A stretch of DNA of 64,000 bases from Stieleria sp. JC731 (GTDB lineage: Bacteria > Planctomycetota > Planctomycetia > Pirellulales > Pirellulaceae): the NCBI RefSeq assembly GCF_020966635.1, contig NZ_JAJKFQ010000011.1, forward strand, positions 434,001-498,000, written 5' to 3'. A program made the position numbers and the translations under genes. This document shows positions 26,046 through 38,233 of the stretch, one piece after another (the stretch's first letter is position 1; each line of letters starts with the position of its first letter). A model generated the notes under the pieces. That model was given only the letters and a program-made list of their open reading frames with translations, did not search any database and was not told the origin of the DNA.

Positions 26046-26810
26046 GTTATTCTCCTACGGACTTCAAAAGCTTGGGGCAGAAGTCAGAACAGAGCATGAG
26101 GATTTATCGGGCAATGTCGGATCGATGCAGGCGTCGACATTGGATTGCATCAGTTGGAATGACCATGCCGTAGCATCAGCTGTCAATGTCCGTAATCGCC
26201 CCCACGAGATGTTGGATGTGAAGGGAAACCTTCACGCGGCGTTTCAGCTGAGCTTAGGCTCTGGCGACGCCTTCAAAATCGATGAATTGAAGCGGGGTGT
26301 TGGACAGAGGTTGTGGCAAGTCAACACGATCGAAATTGATGCATTGTACGAACCGATAGGTGAACTGCGACAACGATGGTTCGGTGACGCGTTGTAATTC
26401 TAGGCCGACTGATGAAGCCACGCATCGATGACTGATTTCCGTGTTGGGCTATGGCAACTGATTCTTTCAAGGATGAATCAAGAACGAAACAGCACGCTGG
26501 TGAAATGGCATGCTGGCTGCGGGAAAACAGTAGGTCTTGTTTAAGACCAAGTGTGCTGATTCGACACCGGATGTGAATCGCTGAGCGGTTATTTTGCCGG
26601 GAATGTTCGCCACATGTCACGGGTGGCTGTCGAACATCCCGAATGCTGCAAACTTCGCGAGCGTACGCACGGTATGTTTGAGTGCTTCAAAAGAGGAGGG
26701 GCAAATAGGTGCATTGAATGGTTCTGTGTGATGAAGGTCAAAGCAATTATTCATTGCAGATTTGCAACTTCTCGAAAATGGCCACCGCTACTCTTACAGA
26801 GGAGATTGCC
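26046..26810. other. Intergenic region without a supported gene
   Basis: Two overlapping opposed open frames exist (26044-26397 + and 26321-26620 -). Neither has a ribosome-binding site, a domain or a convincing composition. The first starts on top of the start of the membrane-protein gene. I see nothing else definite. Confidence 0.4.
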
Positions 26811-27026
26811 ATGATCACCCCAGTGAATTCGGTACTCGCTAGTTCAATACATATCAATTTGAACAACCACGCCAATGCCGCCGAGAAGCTTGCGACTCCG
26901 GATCGTTCAGAAGATGTCGACGCTATCATCCAGATGAAGCGATCGAAACAAGCCGCCGAAGCTGCGATGGCAGCGATGCAGCGGGTGAACGAGACTGCGG
27001 AACACTTGCTCGATATCGTTGTCTGA
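26811..27026 (+). CDS. Small protein resembling the C-terminal segment of flagellar rod/hook proteins
   Basis: This is a 71-aa protein. I choose ATG 26811 because GAGGAG (26799-26806) sits well before it; an upstream in-frame ATG at 26778 would overlap that site. The sequence starts MITPVNSVLASSIHINLNN and ends DAIIQMKRSKQAAEAAMAAM, then QRVNETAEHLLDIVV. That end follows the pattern of the flagellar rod/hook C-terminal helix (the 'AKRAYEANAKVIxTADEMLGTLLDI' type). Short orphan proteins of this kind occur in other flagellated bacteria with unclear roles. A chemoreceptor gene follows 425 bp downstream, which fits a motility link. Recognition is by eye and the assignment is tentative. Confidence 0.55.
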   Translation: MITPVNSVLASSIHINLNNHANAAEKLATPDRSEDVDAIIQMKRSKQAAEAAMAAMQRVNETAEHLLDIVV

Positions 27027-27451
27027 TTAAAGACCACGACGGTTTGCCCTCATCGTTTTTCCTGCTAACCCTAAGTGCAATTTATCCTGCGGTCATCGCA
27101 ACGACGTTGTTGCCGCGTTTTACGTGGCATTTGACGCTATCGTTGTGTCTGCAAACCGCATCCCGTGATTCTGTTACATCGATCAATGAAGGTCATTCCG
27201 CAACTGAGTGGTTTTTTATCGCTCGGACGACCTAGGGCTTCATAACTGCGTCCTAATCTTGCAGCGGGAATGCTTCATTCGCCAGCGCACTTCTGGCAAC
27301 GATTTGATGTGTCTCCAATGGTCGGGACATTTAGATCCGCTGATTGATATCACGAGGCGAGCTGATCTAGGTGTTTGCTTCATTGCCAAAGCAGCCGACC
27401 CGATTGCACGCTCTATAAGCAAAACACTCCAATGCCGTTCGGTTTGTCCGT
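27027..27451. other. Intergenic region before the chemoreceptor gene
   Basis: Open frames here (27044-27235, and 27208-27708 running into the chemoreceptor gene) lack ribosome-binding sites and domain signatures. The chemoreceptor promoter is expected in this stretch. No terminator hairpin of note was found. Confidence 0.4.
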
Positions 27452-28813
27452 ATGAACTACAACAATTTCTCTATGCGTACGAAGCTGTATCTGATGATCA
27501 GCCTCTATGCAGCAGGTTTTCTAGCTTTCGGCATTTGGTCGTACATGGCACTTTCAGCCTCGAAAGTGCAAGGGCCGTACTACCAGCGGATCATCCAAAG
27601 CAAAGACTTGATCGCGGATGTCCTGCCACCGCCAAACTACATCATCGAATCCTATTTGAACGTTTTGCGATTGACCGATGCGATCGAACGCAAAGCTTCA
27701 CAGGCTGAAGTAGAAGAGATGCTTTCCGAAGCGAAGGCCTTGCAGGATGAGTACAAAGTTCGGCAAAAGCACTGGCAAACAGATCTATCCGGTGGCGAAC
27801 TTAAAGAGACGATGACGGTTGCTTCACGAGAACCGGCGGAACGGTTCTATGAAATTCGCAACAACCAATTCATTCCTGCTTGTTTGAATGGTGACTTGGA
27901 TCAGGCGAAGGCTCTCGCTCGAGGACCACTGAAGGACAACTACGACGCACACCGAGCCGCGATCGATCGAGTTGTCGAATTGGCAACGGCGGCACACCAA
28001 CATGAAGAAGCGGACGTCGCCGCGCTTGTCAAAAACCGAACGGTCGGATCCGTGGTTCTGGTTGTTGTAATCTTGATATTGGCATGTGGCTTTGGTGGAT
28101 ACACATTGATTAATACGGTGACTCCTTTCCGCAAGCAAGCAGACTCGACTCGGATTCTAGCTCAAACAGTTAAAGACAACGTGAGTGAGCTGACCGGCGC
28201 GGTGCAGCAACTAGAGGTCAGTATCCAAGAAATTTCTGGTAACGCCAGCAACGCGGTCAGCGTGGTTCGTTCAGCGGTCGATGCCGCTGAATCAACCAGT
28301 ATGACGCTCGGTAAGCTGGGCGAAAGCAGCACCGAAATTGGTAACGTGATCAAAACCATCAACTCGATTGCCGAGCAGACCAACCTTCTCGCTTTGAATG
28401 CGACGATCGAAGCGGCTCGAGCAGGTGAAGCCGGAAAGGGTTTTGCCGTTGTTGCCAACGAAGTCAAAGACTTGGCAATGGAAACAAGTCATGCAACCGA
28501 AGAGATCATTTCACGCATCGACTCGATTCGGGCCGAGACAGTTGACGCGGTGAAGTCGATCGAAAGCGTCTGCACCGTGATCGCCGAAATCAATTCGACC
28601 CAGGAAGCGATTGCGGCTGCTGTCGAGGAACAGTCTGCGATGACACGTGAGATTTCTCATACGATCCTGACGGTGGCCAACGATACCGAATCGATCGCGA
28701 CGGACGTCAAGACACTGGCACAAGCGGCCAGCTCCGCCAGCACTGACTTGCCAAAACAAAATCGCTTTTCAAAGTTCTCGATCGGCTCGATGTCACCTGC
28801 AACGGCAAGCTAG
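27452..28813 (+). CDS. Methyl-accepting chemotaxis protein
   Basis: This is a 453-aa transmembrane chemoreceptor. TM1 is at about 13-31, a helical sensor region (about 35-190) resembles a four-helix-bundle ligand domain, and TM2 is at about 192-213. The cytoplasmic signalling helix contains the conserved hairpin tip: [20 protein letters not shown] with [20 protein letters not shown] following (about 308-345). That region docks CheA and CheW. A classic HAMP domain is not evident between TM2 and the coiled coil. The C-terminus is short, with no CheR-tethering NWETF-like pentapeptide. A CheA-like kinase gene lies at the far end of the window. Confidence 0.93.
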   Translation: MNYNNFSMRTKLYLMISLYAAGFLAFGIWSYMALSASKVQGPYYQRIIQSKDLIADVLPPPNYIIESYLNVLRLTDAIERKASQAEVEEMLSEAKALQDEYKVRQKHWQTDLSGGELKETMTVASREPAERFYEIRNNQFIPACLNGDLDQAKALARGPLKDNYDAHRAAIDRVVELATAAHQHEEADVAALVKNRTVGSVVLVVVILILACGFGGYTLINTVTPFRKQADSTRILAQTVKDNVSELTGAVQQLEVSIQEISGNASNAVSVVRSAVDAAESTSMTLGKLGESSTEIGNVIKTINSIAEQTNLLALNATIEAARAGEAGKGFAVVANEVKDLAMETSHATEEIISRIDSIRAETVDAVKSIESVCTVIAEINSTQEAIAAAVEEQSAMTREISHTILTVANDTESIATDVKTLAQAASSASTDLPKQNRFSKFSIGSMSPATAS

Positions 28814-28842
28814 TCGAGTGTTTGTATAGCGATCATGAAATG

Positions 28843-28886
28843 AAAAAGCTCATCTGCAACATAGTTACAGATGAGCTTTTTTCTTT
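28843..28886. terminator. Bidirectional terminator between the chemoreceptor gene and atpC
   Basis: A 13-bp stem AAAAGCTCATCTG/CAGATGAGCTTTT (28844-28856 with 28868-28880) has T runs on one side and A runs on the other. It can end both the rightward chemoreceptor transcript and the leftward ATP synthase transcript. Confidence 0.92.
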
Positions 28887-28919
28887 GAAGTTGCGTGGGG
28901 CAACCTTAGATTATTTGCA

Positions 28920-29306
28920 CTACCGGGCGGCTCGCAATTGGCCGCGGGCGCGGCGGATTGCGGTCTCACGAAGCTGAGCCTGCTCGGGTGTCTTTGCCGA
29001 CATTTCGAGTGCTTCTTGCAGCGACTTCTCGGCTTCACCCACGTCCAGCAGATCGACTGGAATCGATCGGCTGGTAAGAAGGTTGACCGTATTGCCTTCG
29101 ACTTGGGCAAAGCCACCGTCGACAAAGAAACGCTGCGGGCCGGCTGCGGTTTCCAATTCTAGTTTGCCGTAGCCAAGGCGACCGATCATCGGGGCTCGGT
29201 TGGGCAGGACTCCCAGCGAGCCGTCGAACATGGGCAGGGTGACCGAAGTGGCTTCGGTGTCCAATTCCGTTCGCTCGGGCGTGACAACGATACAGCGAAT
29301 CGCCAT
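28920..29306 (-). CDS. atpC: ATP synthase F1 subunit epsilon
   Basis: This is a 128-aa protein. It starts MAIRCIVVTPERTELDTEA and has the beta-sandwich marks PMFDGSLGVLPNRAPMIGRL and FVDGGFAQVEGNTVNLLT. A C-terminal helical hairpin follows (EAEKSLQEALEMSAKTPEQ). Epsilon sits on the central stalk and regulates ATP hydrolysis. The start is 3 bp after the atpD stop, and it is the last gene of the operon before a bidirectional terminator. Confidence 0.95.
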   Translation of the reverse strand: MAIRCIVVTPERTELDTEATSVTLPMFDGSLGVLPNRAPMIGRLGYGKLELETAAGPQRFFVDGGFAQVEGNTVNLLTSRSIPVDLLDVGEAEKSLQEALEMSAKTPEQAQLRETAIRRARGQLRAAR

Positions 29307-29309
29307 GGT

Positions 29310-31719
<2,410 letters not shown>

Positions 31720-31799
31720 GAAACGTAAAAGGAATGGTGTTGTTCGTTGTTAAGACAATCGGATCGGTTGATCCGTCCGTAAAGCCGACGTGGCCCGAC

Positions 31800-33314
31800 T
31801 TAGGCAGCAGGCTTGTAGCCGGCTTTGAAGTCTTTGATAGCTGTTTCCAGCATACCGACGACTTCATCGGTCAAATCGCCGACTTCAACGATCTTGGTCA
31901 GCAGGCCGCTGTGCTTATCGTGGATGTACTGCAAGAAGTCCTGTTCCCACTGCTGAACCGTCTTGATTTCGACGTCGTCCAGGAAGCCTTTGGTGCCGGC
32001 GTACAGCGAGCAAACTTGCTCGGCAACGGACAGCGGCTGGTACTGTGGCTGCTTGAGCAACTCGACCATTCGGTAACCGCGATCCAGCTGTGCTTGGGTG
32101 GCGGGATCAAGGTCGGTACCAAGCTGTGCGAACGCTTCGAGTGCACGGAACGCAGCCAAGTCAAGACGCAGACCACCGGCGACTTTCTTCATCGCTTTGA
32201 TCTGTGCGTTACCACCGACGCGAGAAACCGAAATACCAGGGTTCATCGCGGGACGAACGCCGGAGAAGAACAAGTCAGGCTGAACGTAGATCTGACCGTC
32301 GGTGATCGAGATCACGTTCGTCGGGATATACGCAGAAACTTCGCCTTCAAGCGTTTCGATGATTGGCAAGCTGGTGATCGATCCGCCGCCGAGTTCATCC
32401 GACAGTTTGCTGGAACGTTCGAGCAAACGGCTGTGGCAGTAGAAAACGTCACCGGGGTACGCTTCACGTCCTGGTGGACGACGCATCAGCAAGCTCATCT
32501 GACGGTAGGCTGTCGCTTGCTTGCTCAAGTCATCGTAGACAACCAAAGCGTGTCCGCCGTTGAACATGAAGTGTTCGGCCATCGCGGTCCCTGCGTAAGG
32601 AGCGATGTACTGCAAAGGAGCGGGAGCACTAGCACCGGCAGCGATGACGGTGGTGTATTCCATTGCACCGTGCTTTTCCAGAACGTCAACGACACCGGCG
32701 ACTGAGCTGTCTTTTTGGCCGATCGCGATGTAGAAGCACTTAACGCCTTTGCCTTTTTGGTTCAGGATTGCGTCGATGGCGATAGCGGTCTTGCCGGTCT
32801 TACGGTCACCGATGACGAGTTCACGTTGGCCACGTCCGATCGGGGTCATCGCGTCGATCGCTTTGATACCGGTCTGCATCGGCTCCATCACGGGCTGACG
32901 CTCTGCAACGCCGGTCGCGATGATTTCGACGGGGCGTGTGATGTCGGTTTGAACGGGGCCTTTCCCGTCCAGTGGGTTGCCCAGTGGATCAAGCACGCGG
33001 CCGACGACGGCGTCACCGGCAGGAACGCTTAGCAGGGTTCCAAGTGCTTTGACTTCTTCGCCTTCTTGAATGGTCAGGTAGTCACCAAGGATGATCACAC
33101 CGACGCTGTTTTCTTCCAGGTTAAACGCCAGTCCGATCGAGCCGTTTTCGAACTCGACCATTTCACCGGCCATCACGCCGGAGAGTCCATAAACGCGAGC
33201 GATACCGTCACCGACTTCGAGGACCGAACCGACTTCGCGGACGTCGATCTTGCTATCGAAGTTTTCGATCTCTTGCTGCAAGACCGTTGCGATTTCGTCG
33301 CTATTGAATTTCAT
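31800..33314 (-). CDS. atpA: ATP synthase F1 subunit alpha
   Basis: This is a 504-aa protein of normal length. The N-terminal [20 protein letters not shown] is followed by the P-loop [13 protein letters not shown] (169-181). The ATP synthase alpha/beta signature [14 protein letters not shown] lies near 365, with the arginine finger Arg in it. Alpha subunits carry the non-catalytic nucleotide sites and anchor the peripheral stalk. The start ATG at 33314 follows an 80-bp gap after atpH. Confidence 0.98.
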   Translation of the reverse strand: MKFNSDEIATVLQQEIENFDSKIDVREVGSVLEVGDGIARVYGLSGVMAGEMVEFENGSIGLAFNLEENSVGVIILGDYLTIQEGEEVKALGTLLSVPAGDAVVGRVLDPLGNPLDGKGPVQTDITRPVEIIATGVAERQPVMEPMQTGIKAIDAMTPIGRGQRELVIGDRKTGKTAIAIDAILNQKGKGVKCFYIAIGQKDSSVAGVVDVLEKHGAMEYTTVIAAGASAPAPLQYIAPYAGTAMAEHFMFNGGHALVVYDDLSKQATAYRQMSLLMRRPPGREAYPGDVFYCHSRLLERSSKLSDELGGGSITSLPIIETLEGEVSAYIPTNVISITDGQIYVQPDLFFSGVRPAMNPGISVSRVGGNAQIKAMKKVAGGLRLDLAAFRALEAFAQLGTDLDPATQAQLDRGYRMVELLKQPQYQPLSVAEQVCSLYAGTKGFLDDVEIKTVQQWEQDFLQYIHDKHSGLLTKIVEVGDLTDEVVGMLETAIKDFKAGYKPAA

Positions 33315-33394
33315 GGCAATCTAAAGCGGATGTTAAAGTGACTTTTGTATGGTTTGATCGCCACCGCTGGGGAACGCCAGGTGGCATCATTAGG

Positions 33395-34021
33395 TTATTC
33401 AACTAGGTTTGCAAACTTCTCGGAGAGCTTAGCCGAGAAGCCTTGTTTTGCCCGCTTGCCGATCGAATCGATCCGCCCAGCGACGCTGTTATCAAACACG
33501 GTGTCACCGACTCGGATCACCATGCCGCCGATCAATTTTGCGTCGACAACCTCTTGCAATCGAACCTGCTTGCCTAGCTTTCCGCCAAGGCTTTCGATGA
33601 TTGAAGCACGAAGTGTGTCGTCCAGTGGCACCGCCGTTTTGACTTTCGCCAGCACGCGGCCGCTCATTTCATCAAGCTGCTTTTGCGCACCTTCGTACAC
33701 GGTACTGACGTATCCGAGACGTCCGCGTGTCGCCATGACTTTGAGAAAATTGACCACCAACGGATCGAATTCGCCTTCGAAGATCCGTCCGATGATCCGC
33801 TGTTTCTCTTCGACGTCGATACGTGGTGAAGCGAACGCAGAGGCCAGCTTGGGACTGCCGGCCAAGTATTCATTGACCAGGGTACCAAGTTGATCGACCA
33901 CCTTTTCGGCGATACCGGACTTGCTTGCCGCAGCCATCAGTGCCTGTGCATAGGTCTTGCCCAGCTGTTCGGCACCGGTGTCCATCACCGTTTCGTGTTC
34001 AACCGCTTGAGGATTTTCCAT
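33395..34021 (-). CDS. atpH: ATP synthase F1 subunit delta
   Basis: This is a 208-aa protein from ATG 34021 (MENPQAVEHETVMDTGAEQ); a TTG 12 bp earlier is less likely. The delta/OSCP fold is shown by AEQLGKTYAQALMAAASKSG, then NFLKVMATRGRLGYVSTVYE near 100, and a C-terminal LIGGMVIRVGDTVFDNSVAGRI motif. It joins F1 to the peripheral b-stalk. It carries about 15 extra N-terminal residues before the usual start. Confidence 0.94.
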   Translation of the reverse strand: MENPQAVEHETVMDTGAEQLGKTYAQALMAAASKSGIAEKVVDQLGTLVNEYLAGSPKLASAFASPRIDVEEKQRIIGRIFEGEFDPLVVNFLKVMATRGRLGYVSTVYEGAQKQLDEMSGRVLAKVKTAVPLDDTLRASIIESLGGKLGKQVRLQEVVDAKLIGGMVIRVGDTVFDNSVAGRIDSIGKRAKQGFSAKLSEKFANLVE

Positions 34022-34081
34022 CGATGATTCCAAACGTTAGCGATGCCACGCGGGTGTGACATCGCGATCAGTTTTTATTCT

Positions 34082-34768
34082 TCAGTTCTTACTCGGGATC
34101 TGGTCGAGTGCGTTGCGGATCAGGTCCGCGTGGTCACTCGGTTGCAATTCACGACCGACGACTTGCTTCGCGACGCTCATCGCGACCGCCGAAGTTTGGT
34201 CGGCGATCTCCGCCAACGCGACTTTCTTAGCGGTTTCGATGTCTGCCTGAGCGCGTTCGCTTTGGCGAGCCGCTTCGACTTTGGCATCGTCGACGATTCG
34301 TGTGGCGTTTGCTTGGGCGTCCTTGCGAGCTTCGGCCAAGATCGTTTGAGCTTCGGCAGAAGCTTCGGCGACCTTCTTTTCGTAGTCAGCGAGGATCTGC
34401 TGAGCTTTCTCGTTCGCTTCCTGAGCCTGATGCAAATCGCTGTGGATCTTATCTTCGCGGGCTTTCAGGCCACCGAGGATGACCGGCCAGACAAATTTCG
34501 CCAGGATCAAAAAGACACCCAAGAAGATCGCCAAGTTGGCAACCGCGGCACCTGGATCGAACGACAAAATGGGTGGCATCGGGCCCGCGGCATGATCGCC
34601 GTGTTCGCCGTCAGTGTGTGCTTCGTCACCCGCGACGTCGTGATCATCATGGGTGTCCGTCACATGTGCCTGACCTGCGTCGGCTTCATCGGCGGCGCTA
34701 GCAACGTTGCTTGCGGGAACCGTCAAAACGAGAACGCAAGCGAGCAGCAAGGTTTTCAACATCGACAT
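34082..34768 (-). CDS. atpF: ATP synthase Fo subunit b with exported His/Asp-rich N-terminus
   Basis: This is a 228-aa protein from ATG 34768 behind AAGG; a TTG one codon earlier is disfavoured. A signal-peptide-like hydrophobic N-terminus (about 3-26, ending VASAA) precedes a His/Asp-rich segment (about 34-62, e.g. DTHDDHDVAGDEAHTDGEHG). The real b-subunit membrane helix follows (about 75-98), then the long stalk helix (KAREDKIHSDLHQAQEANEK). The b dimer forms the peripheral stalk. Most b subunits are about 160 aa and lack the front extension. The b N-terminus faces the periplasm, so the His-rich part would be outside. Confidence 0.93.
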   Translation of the reverse strand: MSMLKTLLLACVLVLTVPASNVASAADEADAGQAHVTDTHDDHDVAGDEAHTDGEHGDHAAGPMPPILSFDPGAAVANLAIFLGVFLILAKFVWPVILGGLKAREDKIHSDLHQAQEANEKAQQILADYEKKVAEASAEAQTILAEARKDAQANATRIVDDAKVEAARQSERAQADIETAKKVALAEIADQTSAVAMSVAKQVVGRELQPSDHADLIRNALDQIPSKN

Positions 34769-34941
34769 CAATTTACCTTGATGGGTGCATCAGGATCGGT
34801 CTGCATCGGGCAGCTTTCGGCACAACGAACTGCACCGAACTGCGTCAGACACAACACCGGGATGGACTAGATGAACCGCGAACCAAACCGTTCGGGCCGA
34901 GAGCGATCCCTGCGGCCACCGATCGATTCGCCAGCGTTCAC

Positions 34942-35184
34942 TTATTTCAGGAACATCAGAATCAAAGCGACAACAGTCACACCTTCGATAAGAGCGGCCG
35001 AAATCAGCATCTGGGTGCTGATCGTTCCGCTGGCTTCAGGCTGACGTGCGATCGCTTCAACGGCGTTACCGCCAATTCGACCAATGCCCAAGCTGGCACC
35101 GATAATCGCCAAACCCATGGCCAGACCGACACCCATCGTGCCGAAACCTGCGTCCTGTGCCAACAACATTGCGAAGTCAATCAT
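34942..35184 (-). CDS. atpE: ATP synthase Fo subunit c
   Basis: This is an 80-aa two-helix proteolipid from ATG 35184 (MIDFAMLLAQ). The earlier in-frame ATG at 35238 would add 18 charged residues and is unlikely. The first helix has the Gly-rich GLAMGLAIIGASLGIGRIGG, the polar loop is ARQPEASG, and the ion-binding Glu67 lies in ISAALIEGVTVVALIL. The residue after Glu is Gly rather than Ser/Thr and the Gln of Na+-type rings is absent, which points to a proton ring. Confidence 0.96.
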   Translation of the reverse strand: MIDFAMLLAQDAGFGTMGVGLAMGLAIIGASLGIGRIGGNAVEAIARQPEASGTISTQMLISAALIEGVTVVALILMFLK

Positions 35185-35272
35185 CTCTCGTTTCGCTCCT
35201 AGGAATTCTTTCGTCGCCCGCACCGAGCGGGAAATCAAAAAAGGGGAAAGTCAAAGGGTTAAGTAAACAAAG

Positions 35273-36310
35273 TTATGCGTCAGCCAAACCGGCCAAGCGA
35301 GCCGGATCGGTAAACTTATCCAAGTCCATTTGAGCTTCGTCGCCAAGTGGATCATGTGCATGTTCGTCATCGTGATCGTGGTGGTCATGCGAGACCGTCG
35401 CGATAAACAACACCGTCAAAAACGTGAAGATGAACGCCTGCAACAAGCAGATGAACAGTTCCAACAACGTTAACGCGATGCAGCCCAGTACAACTGCGAC
35501 CCAGACACCATAACCAAGCAATTGCGAGACGGAAGCGGCGGCGAACACCAATCCGACGATTGCCGCGACAACCAAGTGACCCGCCATCATGGTGCCAAAC
35601 AAACGCATGGCCAAGACGACGCACTTGATAATTAAGCCCATCCATTCAAGGACGTAAAGCGGCAAACCGATGCCATAGGACATCAGCTTGGGGCCGTCCC
35701 ATCCGATCGGATTGAAGTGCGAAAAGAATGTTTTCGCTCCGGTCTCGTAAATACCGATGCCAACGATCGCGATGAAGCTACACATCGCAAGCATGATATT
35801 GAGTGAAAGGTTGCCTGTTGCCGTGCCGCCCCAGTGACCGAAGTGCGACGCATGATCGGACACCGGCATCGCACCCATGTGCAGACCGGCACCGAAGGGG
35901 ATCAGCCCCAGGACGTTGGCGAACAGGATGAAGAAAAACACCGTCCACACGTATGGAATGTAACGGTCAGTTTTCTCGTGTAGGTTTGGACGGACAACTT
36001 CGTCGCGGATGAACCAGCAGATGGTTTCAAACATCTGAGCCAAACGGCCTTTCGTTTGGTAAGCGTCCAATCCCTGACCTTTGACGCGGACCTTCATCGC
36101 CACGTACGCAAACACCAGCAGGACCGCCAATGCTGTGACAGCGGTCATCATCAAGTGGTTGGTCAGATAAAAGCTGTACTTGCCGTCTTCGATAAACAGC
36201 GCGGGAATGTCCCCACCACCAACGTCAATCGTGAACAGCGGCTTCTCGTGCAACCTGTGTGGCACGACGTGCGAAATCGGATTGTCGGCAGCGGCGATAA
36301 ACAGATTCAT
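35273..36310 (-). CDS. atpB: ATP synthase Fo subunit a with His-rich C-terminus
   Basis: This is a 345-aa multi-span protein. Essential Arg236 lies in VVLAMRLFGTMMAGH, with partner residues in LTLLELFICLLQAFIFTFLT (Glu284, Gln291). Subunit a forms the proton half-channels beside the c-ring. After the last helix the tail reads SHDHHDHDDEHAHDPLGDE (307-325), an unusual His/Asp cluster. The ATG overlaps the stop of the upstream atpI-like gene (ATGA at 36307-36310), so translation is coupled. It is longer than E. coli AtpB (271 aa) because of N-terminal, loop and C-terminal additions. Confidence 0.97.
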   Translation of the reverse strand: MNLFIAAADNPISHVVPHRLHEKPLFTIDVGGGDIPALFIEDGKYSFYLTNHLMMTAVTALAVLLVFAYVAMKVRVKGQGLDAYQTKGRLAQMFETICWFIRDEVVRPNLHEKTDRYIPYVWTVFFFILFANVLGLIPFGAGLHMGAMPVSDHASHFGHWGGTATGNLSLNIMLAMCSFIAIVGIGIYETGAKTFFSHFNPIGWDGPKLMSYGIGLPLYVLEWMGLIIKCVVLAMRLFGTMMAGHLVVAAIVGLVFAAASVSQLLGYGVWVAVVLGCIALTLLELFICLLQAFIFTFLTVLFIATVSHDHHDHDDEHAHDPLGDEAQMDLDKFTDPARLAGLADA

Positions 36311-36912
36311 TGAACCGATGGATTGACTTTTGAGCGGGATGAGTCCGCGAACTTGTGACTTGGGCTTACCATCAAATCACGCTTTGATAAGGCGCGGGCA
36401 AGCGTGATGACTTCCGTGGACGTCAAGTAGACGTACCAAATCAAGATCGCCGCAGCGATCTGTTCACCTGCGGCGGGCAATTGATACCTGCACAATGCCG
36501 CAAGTGCAACAGTCCCAGCGAGACGAATCAGTACTCCGACAAAAAAACCTGCAGCGACAGGCATAACGTTGTTCACGCTATCCTCTGACGGTTGCTTGCG
36601 AAACGCCTCGATCAACGCTCCGGGTAAGCTGGCCGCGAGTGCAACGAGACCGCTTCCGATACAGGCCGCGATCATCAGTTCACCTGTTTCGACATCGCTG
36701 TTGAACACTCCTACGACAGTCACTCCCGCACCGGTCAACCATGCAGTCCCAACCGCAATCATCCCCTTTAAGGAGATCGAGTTAGTCGGCTGTGCTGAAA
36801 TCGTGGCCAAGGTCTGGTTCGCGTTTGAGTTGGATGGCTTTGTTGCCGCAGCAGGTGATGTGGTGTTCTTCGTTTGGTGTTGGTGATGACTGTTTTCGTG
36901 GTGCCCAATCAC
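36307..36912 (-). CDS. atpI: AtpI-like membrane protein of the ATP synthase operon
   Basis: This 201-aa protein has about four predicted helices (about 50-70, 78-98, 115-140, 145-165). Position directly before atpB and overall build match AtpI, which assists c-ring assembly or magnesium uptake, although sequence similarity is weak by eye. I use the GTG at 36912, giving a His-rich cytosolic start (IGHHENSHHQHQ). It lacks a clear ribosome-binding site, so the real start could be further in. Its stop overlaps the atpB start. Confidence 0.72.
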   Translation of the reverse strand: MIGHHENSHHQHQTKNTTSPAAATKPSNSNANQTLATISAQPTNSISLKGMIAVGTAWLTGAGVTVVGVFNSDVETGELMIAACIGSGLVALAASLPGALIEAFRKQPSEDSVNNVMPVAAGFFVGVLIRLAGTVALAALCRYQLPAAGEQIAAAILIWYVYLTSTEVITLARALSKRDLMVSPSHKFADSSRSKVNPSVQ

Positions 36913-36945
36913 TCGGGAGCCACGATTGTCGATCTGTTTGCTCGG

Positions 36946-37317
36946 TCACGGATGGCTTTCAGGAGGCTGCTGATGCCTACTTTCGTGCCGCCGTTCCTCT
37001 TGTCGTCTTTGGGCATTGGAGGTTTGGGTCGCTAGCCGGATGAATCGAAACATCCCCAGCCCGAACCCGATAAGCCCTCCAAATGCGAGTCCAATCGGAC
37101 GCTCTAGACTAGCAGCTTTGTCGACGAGAGATCCGATGCCACCGAAGACCAAGCCGATGAATGCCAGTTCTAAACCGGCACCTGTCAAACGCATCCAAGG
37201 AGGCGACGTGCGGATTCTTGTCTCTCTGCCTTCGGTCGTTAGCTTTGCAATTGCCGCTTGCGGAGTGTTCGAATCGCCGGTCCGGTCGTTCGGTCGCGGA
37301 TCTTGATCTTCGTTCAA
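36946..37317 (-). CDS. atpZ: AtpZ-like two-helix protein heading the ATP synthase operon
   Basis: This 124-aa protein is read from TTG 37317, which has GAGAGG five bases upstream. An ATG at 37509 would add 64 residues that look noncoding. Two membrane helices (GAGLELAFIGLVFGGIGSLV and GLAFGGLIGFGLGMFRFIRL) with a short loop match the AtpZ/AtpI (DUF6460-like) F1Fo accessory proteins. It lies 33 bp before the atpI-like gene and starts the ten-gene cluster. AtpZ proteins are linked to Mg2+/Ca2+ transport or assembly of the enzyme. Confidence 0.72.
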   Translation of the reverse strand: MNEDQDPRPNDRTGDSNTPQAAIAKLTTEGRETRIRTSPPWMRLTGAGLELAFIGLVFGGIGSLVDKAASLERPIGLAFGGLIGFGLGMFRFIRLATQTSNAQRRQEERRHESRHQQPPESHP

Positions 37318-38233
37318 GGTGACCTCTCGCCGGATCGTTGCGTCACTGCCCCGCGACTGGCGGAGGCAGACTCGACGCCACAGAGTTTGACTACGTCTGC
37401 CAAAAGAGATAGGAGGGGCGACCGTTAGCCGCAGGTTTTGTCGGCCTGTTGCAGGTTTTATCAGCCAGTTGATCGTGCAAGTTTGCCTGGGAGGCGAACT
37501 GCAGATCACTTCGATATTCGAACTTGCAGTCGTTGCTCAGTTCTGGCTGCTGGTGCGGCAGTCGTGGGAGGTTTCAGCGTTCAGCGGAATGTTGGAGGGT
37601 GTAGTCGTCTTGATCTCGCATGGGTGGCGTTTGGCTGAAGGGTGGGGCCGCGGCCGAGTGGGTCGAGTGACCATCTGCTTAACACTTGAACCTGATCATG
37701 TTAGGGGGGCTGGGATCGCTTAGGCAAGCTTTCACACGTGCGGTCTGCCGCGGTCAGCGAAAAAGGGGCGAAAAATCATCCCCGAACCGACTGAAACAAG
37801 GATTCTGAGTCTAGAAGTTTTTCGATTGGTTGCCATAATGGTTGTGGTGTTGATTACTCCTTTAGAGGCTCCTGAGCGGCTCGGTGACCCCGCCAAACCC
37901 CACTCTTTGGGATCTGTTGCACCCGATTTGGGAGAGCTGGGAGAAATCAACACAATTGGCCTGGAATATCGTGCGTCATCAAATTGTGAACTGCGAAGCC
38001 CCATGCAGATCGGTGAACAGATGGTTTTAAGAGCATTTGACGGCTCTGTTACCTTGGACGTGCGAAGTGTTTTGACCGCTGACATGGTTGAAGTGAACCT
38101 GATCGTTCGAGCGCCGAAGTTTTGGCTCAGGCATTCTGGTGTCTGCCAGCGTCGCGGATCGAGAACGATTGGATTTCCTGCCAATCGCCCCGCCCTAGCC
38201 GCATGACTAAATAGAATTTCCGGAGATAGAGCT
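37318..38233. other. Intergenic region between the divergent ATP synthase operon and DUF4912 gene
   Basis: About 900 bp contain opposed overlapping open frames (37732-38292 - and 37826-38206 +). Both have plausible length but no ribosome-binding site or recognisable domain; the leftward one would overlap the start of the DUF4912 gene. The + frame (with LGEINTIGLEYRASSNCELR) is the likelier of the two to be coding, yet I do not call it. Promoters for the atp operon should lie near 37320-37500. Confidence 0.4.

Noticed and set aside
26044-26397. 117-codon rightward frame
   Set aside because: Starts on top of the membrane-protein start and lacks a ribosome-binding site and domain.
37826-38206. 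126-codon rightward frame
   Set aside because: Protein-like in places but without start context or family; left uncalled.
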